Assembly (NCBI GenBank): GCA_035575035.1
Contig: DATLYH010000124.1
Location: 1 to 7,553, forward strand
Origin: DATLYH01 sp035575035
Lineage (GTDB): Bacteria > Planctomycetota > Planctomycetia > Gemmatales > Gemmataceae
Length of the DNA: 7,553 nucleotides
Direction: 5' to 3'
A program made the translations under genes and the position numbers. Position 1 is the first letter of the stretch. The number at the start of each line of letters is the position of its first letter. This document shows positions 5,684 through 7,553 of this stretch, one piece after another. The notes beneath the pieces are model-generated. The model did no database searches and was not told the origin of the DNA. It was given only the letters and a program-made list of their open reading frames with translations.

Positions 5684-7553
5684 CTAATCTGGTGATTTCT
5701 TTTCGGGCGCTCGGTGCCGTGCGCGTTCTTTACGCCACCTGGCAACCTCTTCGGGCTTGTTGAGTGCCTCGTAAAGTTCGATCAGCCGGTCGAGGGCTTC
5801 AGGGAGGCGAGTGGCTGCCTGGGGCGGGATCGTCTTCTCTCGGGCCTTCATCCCTTCGTAGCCTTTCAGCAGCAGCGGCTCGGCGTCGGCGTATTTCTTC
5901 TGGCCCAGAAGCGCCCCGCCGAGCATCGACATGGTGTTGAAGGTCGTCCACGCGTCGGGCTGCTTCTTCTCGCGGATGGCCAGGCATTCGCGGAGCATCT
6001 CCTCGGCCGGGGCAAACTGCCCGCACTTGAGCAATTCGAGGGCGACCTGAGCCAGCAAGCTGGCGAAGCGTGGGTCGTCCTTGGGAAACCGTTTGCGTTG
6101 ACCGGCGACAAATTCCTTGAGTAACGGCCCAGCCTTTTCCCCTTGTTTGGCTGCACAATAAGCCCCTCCCAGGTTGCCCATGCTGGTGAGGGTGTGGGGG
6201 TGGTCGGGGCCGAGCTTGGCTTTCATCAGCCGCAGCGTCTCCTCCAACAGCGGCAACGCCTGGTCCAGCTTCCCGGCAGCCTGGTAGGCCCCCGCGAGGT
6301 TGTGCATGCTGATGAGGGTGGAGGGGTGGTCGGGGCCGAGCTTGGCTTTGGTCAGCCGCAGCGTCTCCTCATACAGCGGCAACGCCTGGTCCAGCTTCCC
6401 GGCAGCCCGGTAGCCCAACGCGAGGTTGCCCATGCTGTTGAGGGTGTCGGGGTGGTCGGGGCCAAGCTTGGCCTGCCGCGTCTCCCGGGCCCACGAGACG
6501 AACTCAATCGCCTCCTTCGCCCGGCCCAGTGACAGAAGTGTCCGACCCAGCCGGTCACGCAGCTTCGCCAGCACCAGCGGATCCCGAATTGCCTTTTCAT
6601 CGAGCTTCCGCCCCGCCGCGATCAGCCGCTCCGTGAGCACATACTCCACCGGGTCCGGCCCGGCCTTCACCTTGCGGATGTCAAAGTCGGTGAAGATGTC
6701 GAAGACCGAGTTGTTGATCAATTCGATCTGCGCCAGCCGATCGGCAGATTCCTCCCGCGCTTTCTTCTCGGCTTGAAGGGCTATCTCCTTGGCATCCCGC
6801 TCAGCGACCGCTTTGGCCTCGTTGCTTCGGGCCAGCTCCGCGTTGGCGAGGGCCTGCCGCTCGTTCTCGCGGGCCTGTCCCTCGGCGATCACCGCCCGAT
6901 TCATCTGCCAGAGGCTGAGCGACAGACCCGCCAGCAACACCGCCGCAATGACGCCGCCGGCCGCAATCGCCAGCCGCCGTCGCTTGGCCTGCTCGGCGGC
7001 CTGCGTCTGCGCCTGCGCCCGGGCGATCTCCGCCTGCCGTGCCCGCTCCTCCGAAGCCTGCCGGATCGCCGCCACCTGTTGCGCCACCGCGTTGCCGTCC
7101 GCCGGTCGGTCGGCCTGCTCCCGCGCCAGACAGCGCTTGCACAACGCGATCAGCTCCGGCTCGGCGCCGCAGGCATCCAGTCGGGCGAAGGCGTCGGCCA
7201 TCTCCCACCGCACCGCCTGGAGGCGAACCTCATTGCCGTCGGCGCCGCGATAAGGCGGCTGCCCGGTCAGGATTTGACACAGAATCGCGCCCAGCCCGAA
7301 GACATCGCTGCGGGCATCGAGCTTGCGAATCTCCCCCCCGGCCTGCTCCGGCGGCATGTACGAGGGCGTGCCCAGCACCGAGCCGGTCCGCGTGGCCGCG
7401 TCCCCCCGCGACGGGGTGTCGATCGCCGTGACCGGTGCGACCGTGGCGGCGGGGTCGTCCTCCTCCCCGCGCTCACGCTCGGGGCTCGGATGCAGTACCT
7501 TCGCCAGCCCCCAGTCCATCACCTGCACTTCCCCATGCGCCCCCACCATCACA
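5684..7553 (-). CDS. Transmembrane Ser/Thr protein kinase with TPR domain (C-terminal part; 5' end beyond window)
   Basis: The visible 622 residues begin in the kinase catalytic loop; the first codon is an internal GTG (Val of the usual '..NVMVG..'), so the true start lies to the right. Seen in order: V-M-DWG at 13-15 (DWG replacing DFG, common in this planctomycete group); the activation segment, containing a repeat-derived PSPERERGEED insert (22-32); GTPSYMPPEQ (61-70, APE equivalent PPE); DARSDVFGLG (79-88, helix F); DRP (148-150); a cytoplasmic Ala/Gln/Arg-rich helix; a TM helix at about 193-214; a charged coiled coil at about 220-280; then TPRs, including three GPDHP copies at 364, 406 and 448, exactly 42 residues apart. 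The C-terminal block (ALLGQKKYADAEPLLLKGYEG, EALNKPEEVARWRKE) is the complete ending I know from this family. The product is expected to phosphorylate Ser/Thr of unknown partners in the cytoplasm, with the TPRs outside the membrane. Confidence 0.9.
   Translation of the reverse strand, partial: VMVGAHGEVQVMDWGLAKVLHPSPERERGEEDDPAATVAPVTAIDTPSRGDAATRTGSVLGTPSYMPPEQAGGEIRKLDARSDVFGLGAILCQILTGQPPYRGADGNEVRLQAVRWEMADAFARLDACGAEPELIALCKRCLAREQADRPADGNAVAQQVAAIRQASEERARQAEIARAQAQTQAAEQAKRRRLAIAAGGVIAAVLLAGLSLSLWQMNRAVIAEGQARENERQALANAELARSNEAKAVAERDAKEIALQAEKKAREESADRLAQIELINNSVFDIFTDFDIRKVKAGPDPVEYVLTERLIAAGRKLDEKAIRDPLVLAKLRDRLGRTLLSLGRAKEAIEFVSWARETRQAKLGPDHPDTLNSMGNLALGYRAAGKLDQALPLYEETLRLTKAKLGPDHPSTLISMHNLAGAYQAAGKLDQALPLLEETLRLMKAKLGPDHPHTLTSMGNLGGAYCAAKQGEKAGPLLKEFVAGQRKRFPKDDPRFASLLAQVALELLKCGQFAPAEEMLRECLAIREKKQPDAWTTFNTMSMLGGALLGQKKYADAEPLLLKGYEGMKAREKTIPPQAATRLPEALDRLIELYEALNKPEEVARWRKERARHRAPEKKSPD
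6197..6463 (-). repeat. Near-identical 126-base tandem duplication inside the TPR coding region
   Basis: Codons for GPDHP recur at 6449-6463, 6323-6337 and 6197-6211, exactly 126 bases (42 residues) apart. Hand comparison of the two complete intervals between them finds about 13 differences in 126 bases. Long runs, such as the one spanning CAGCGGCAACGCCTGGTCC, are unchanged at the DNA level, which suggests recent duplication or gene conversion. Confidence 0.85.
7465..7487 (-). repeat. Degenerate copy of the 23-base repeat translated inside the kinase
   Basis: This stretch matches the minus-strand form of the intergenic repeat with about three mismatches outside the variable dinucleotide. It reads in frame as SPERERG within the kinase activation segment (residues 23-29). 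Its variable dinucleotide is GA, giving a Glu codon where many intergenic copies would give an amber stop. Confidence 0.8.

Overview
The window looks like a piece of a Gemmata-type planctomycete chromosome (order Gemmatales, probably Gemmataceae). The evidence is high GC; a transmembrane Ser/Thr kinase with DWG in place of DFG followed by TPRs; Pro-rich exported proteins; and many copies of a 23-base element whose reading frames give the 'SPERERG' and 'ARSVSDG' strings that I recall from that group. The genus cannot be fixed from the sequence.

Layout, left to right. (1) Bases 1-193: non-coding leader with two GC-rich hairpins at the edge. (2) 194-1396, plus strand: exported outer-membrane beta-barrel protein with a Pro-rich N-terminal linker. 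(3) 1397-1687: non-coding, between convergent genes. It holds a small cluster of the 23-base repeat, one pair of which forms a long inverted repeat, and a perfect 20-bp palindrome resembling parS. (4) 1688-4801, minus strand: a compact three-gene operon, transcribed as a 246-residue membrane-anchored protein, then an HTTM (gamma-carboxylase-like) polytopic membrane protein (GTGA overlap), then a lipoprotein-like alpha/alpha-toroid protein (28-base gap). (5) 4802-5322: non-coding; a short leader and then a dense tandem array of nine full and four truncated copies of the same repeat. (6) 5323-5559, minus strand: a C-terminal remnant of a second Gemmata-type kinase. (7) 5684 to the right edge, minus strand: the C-terminal 622 residues of a receptor-like Ser/Thr kinase with a TM helix, coiled coil and TPRs; the N-terminal lobe lies beyond the window.

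The operon is the most coherent functional unit. All three products are predicted to sit at or outside the cytoplasmic membrane, and the HTTM protein keeps a Lys in the position I align with the catalytic base of vitamin K-dependent carboxylase, so a membrane or periplasmic modification system is a reasonable but untested idea. The repeat family is the most pervasive structural feature: two arrays lie just 3' of genes in the same orientation relative to the gene, and one degenerate copy is translated in frame inside the kinase activation segment. The palindrome at 1623-1642 deserves a genome-wide check as a chromosome-partition site.
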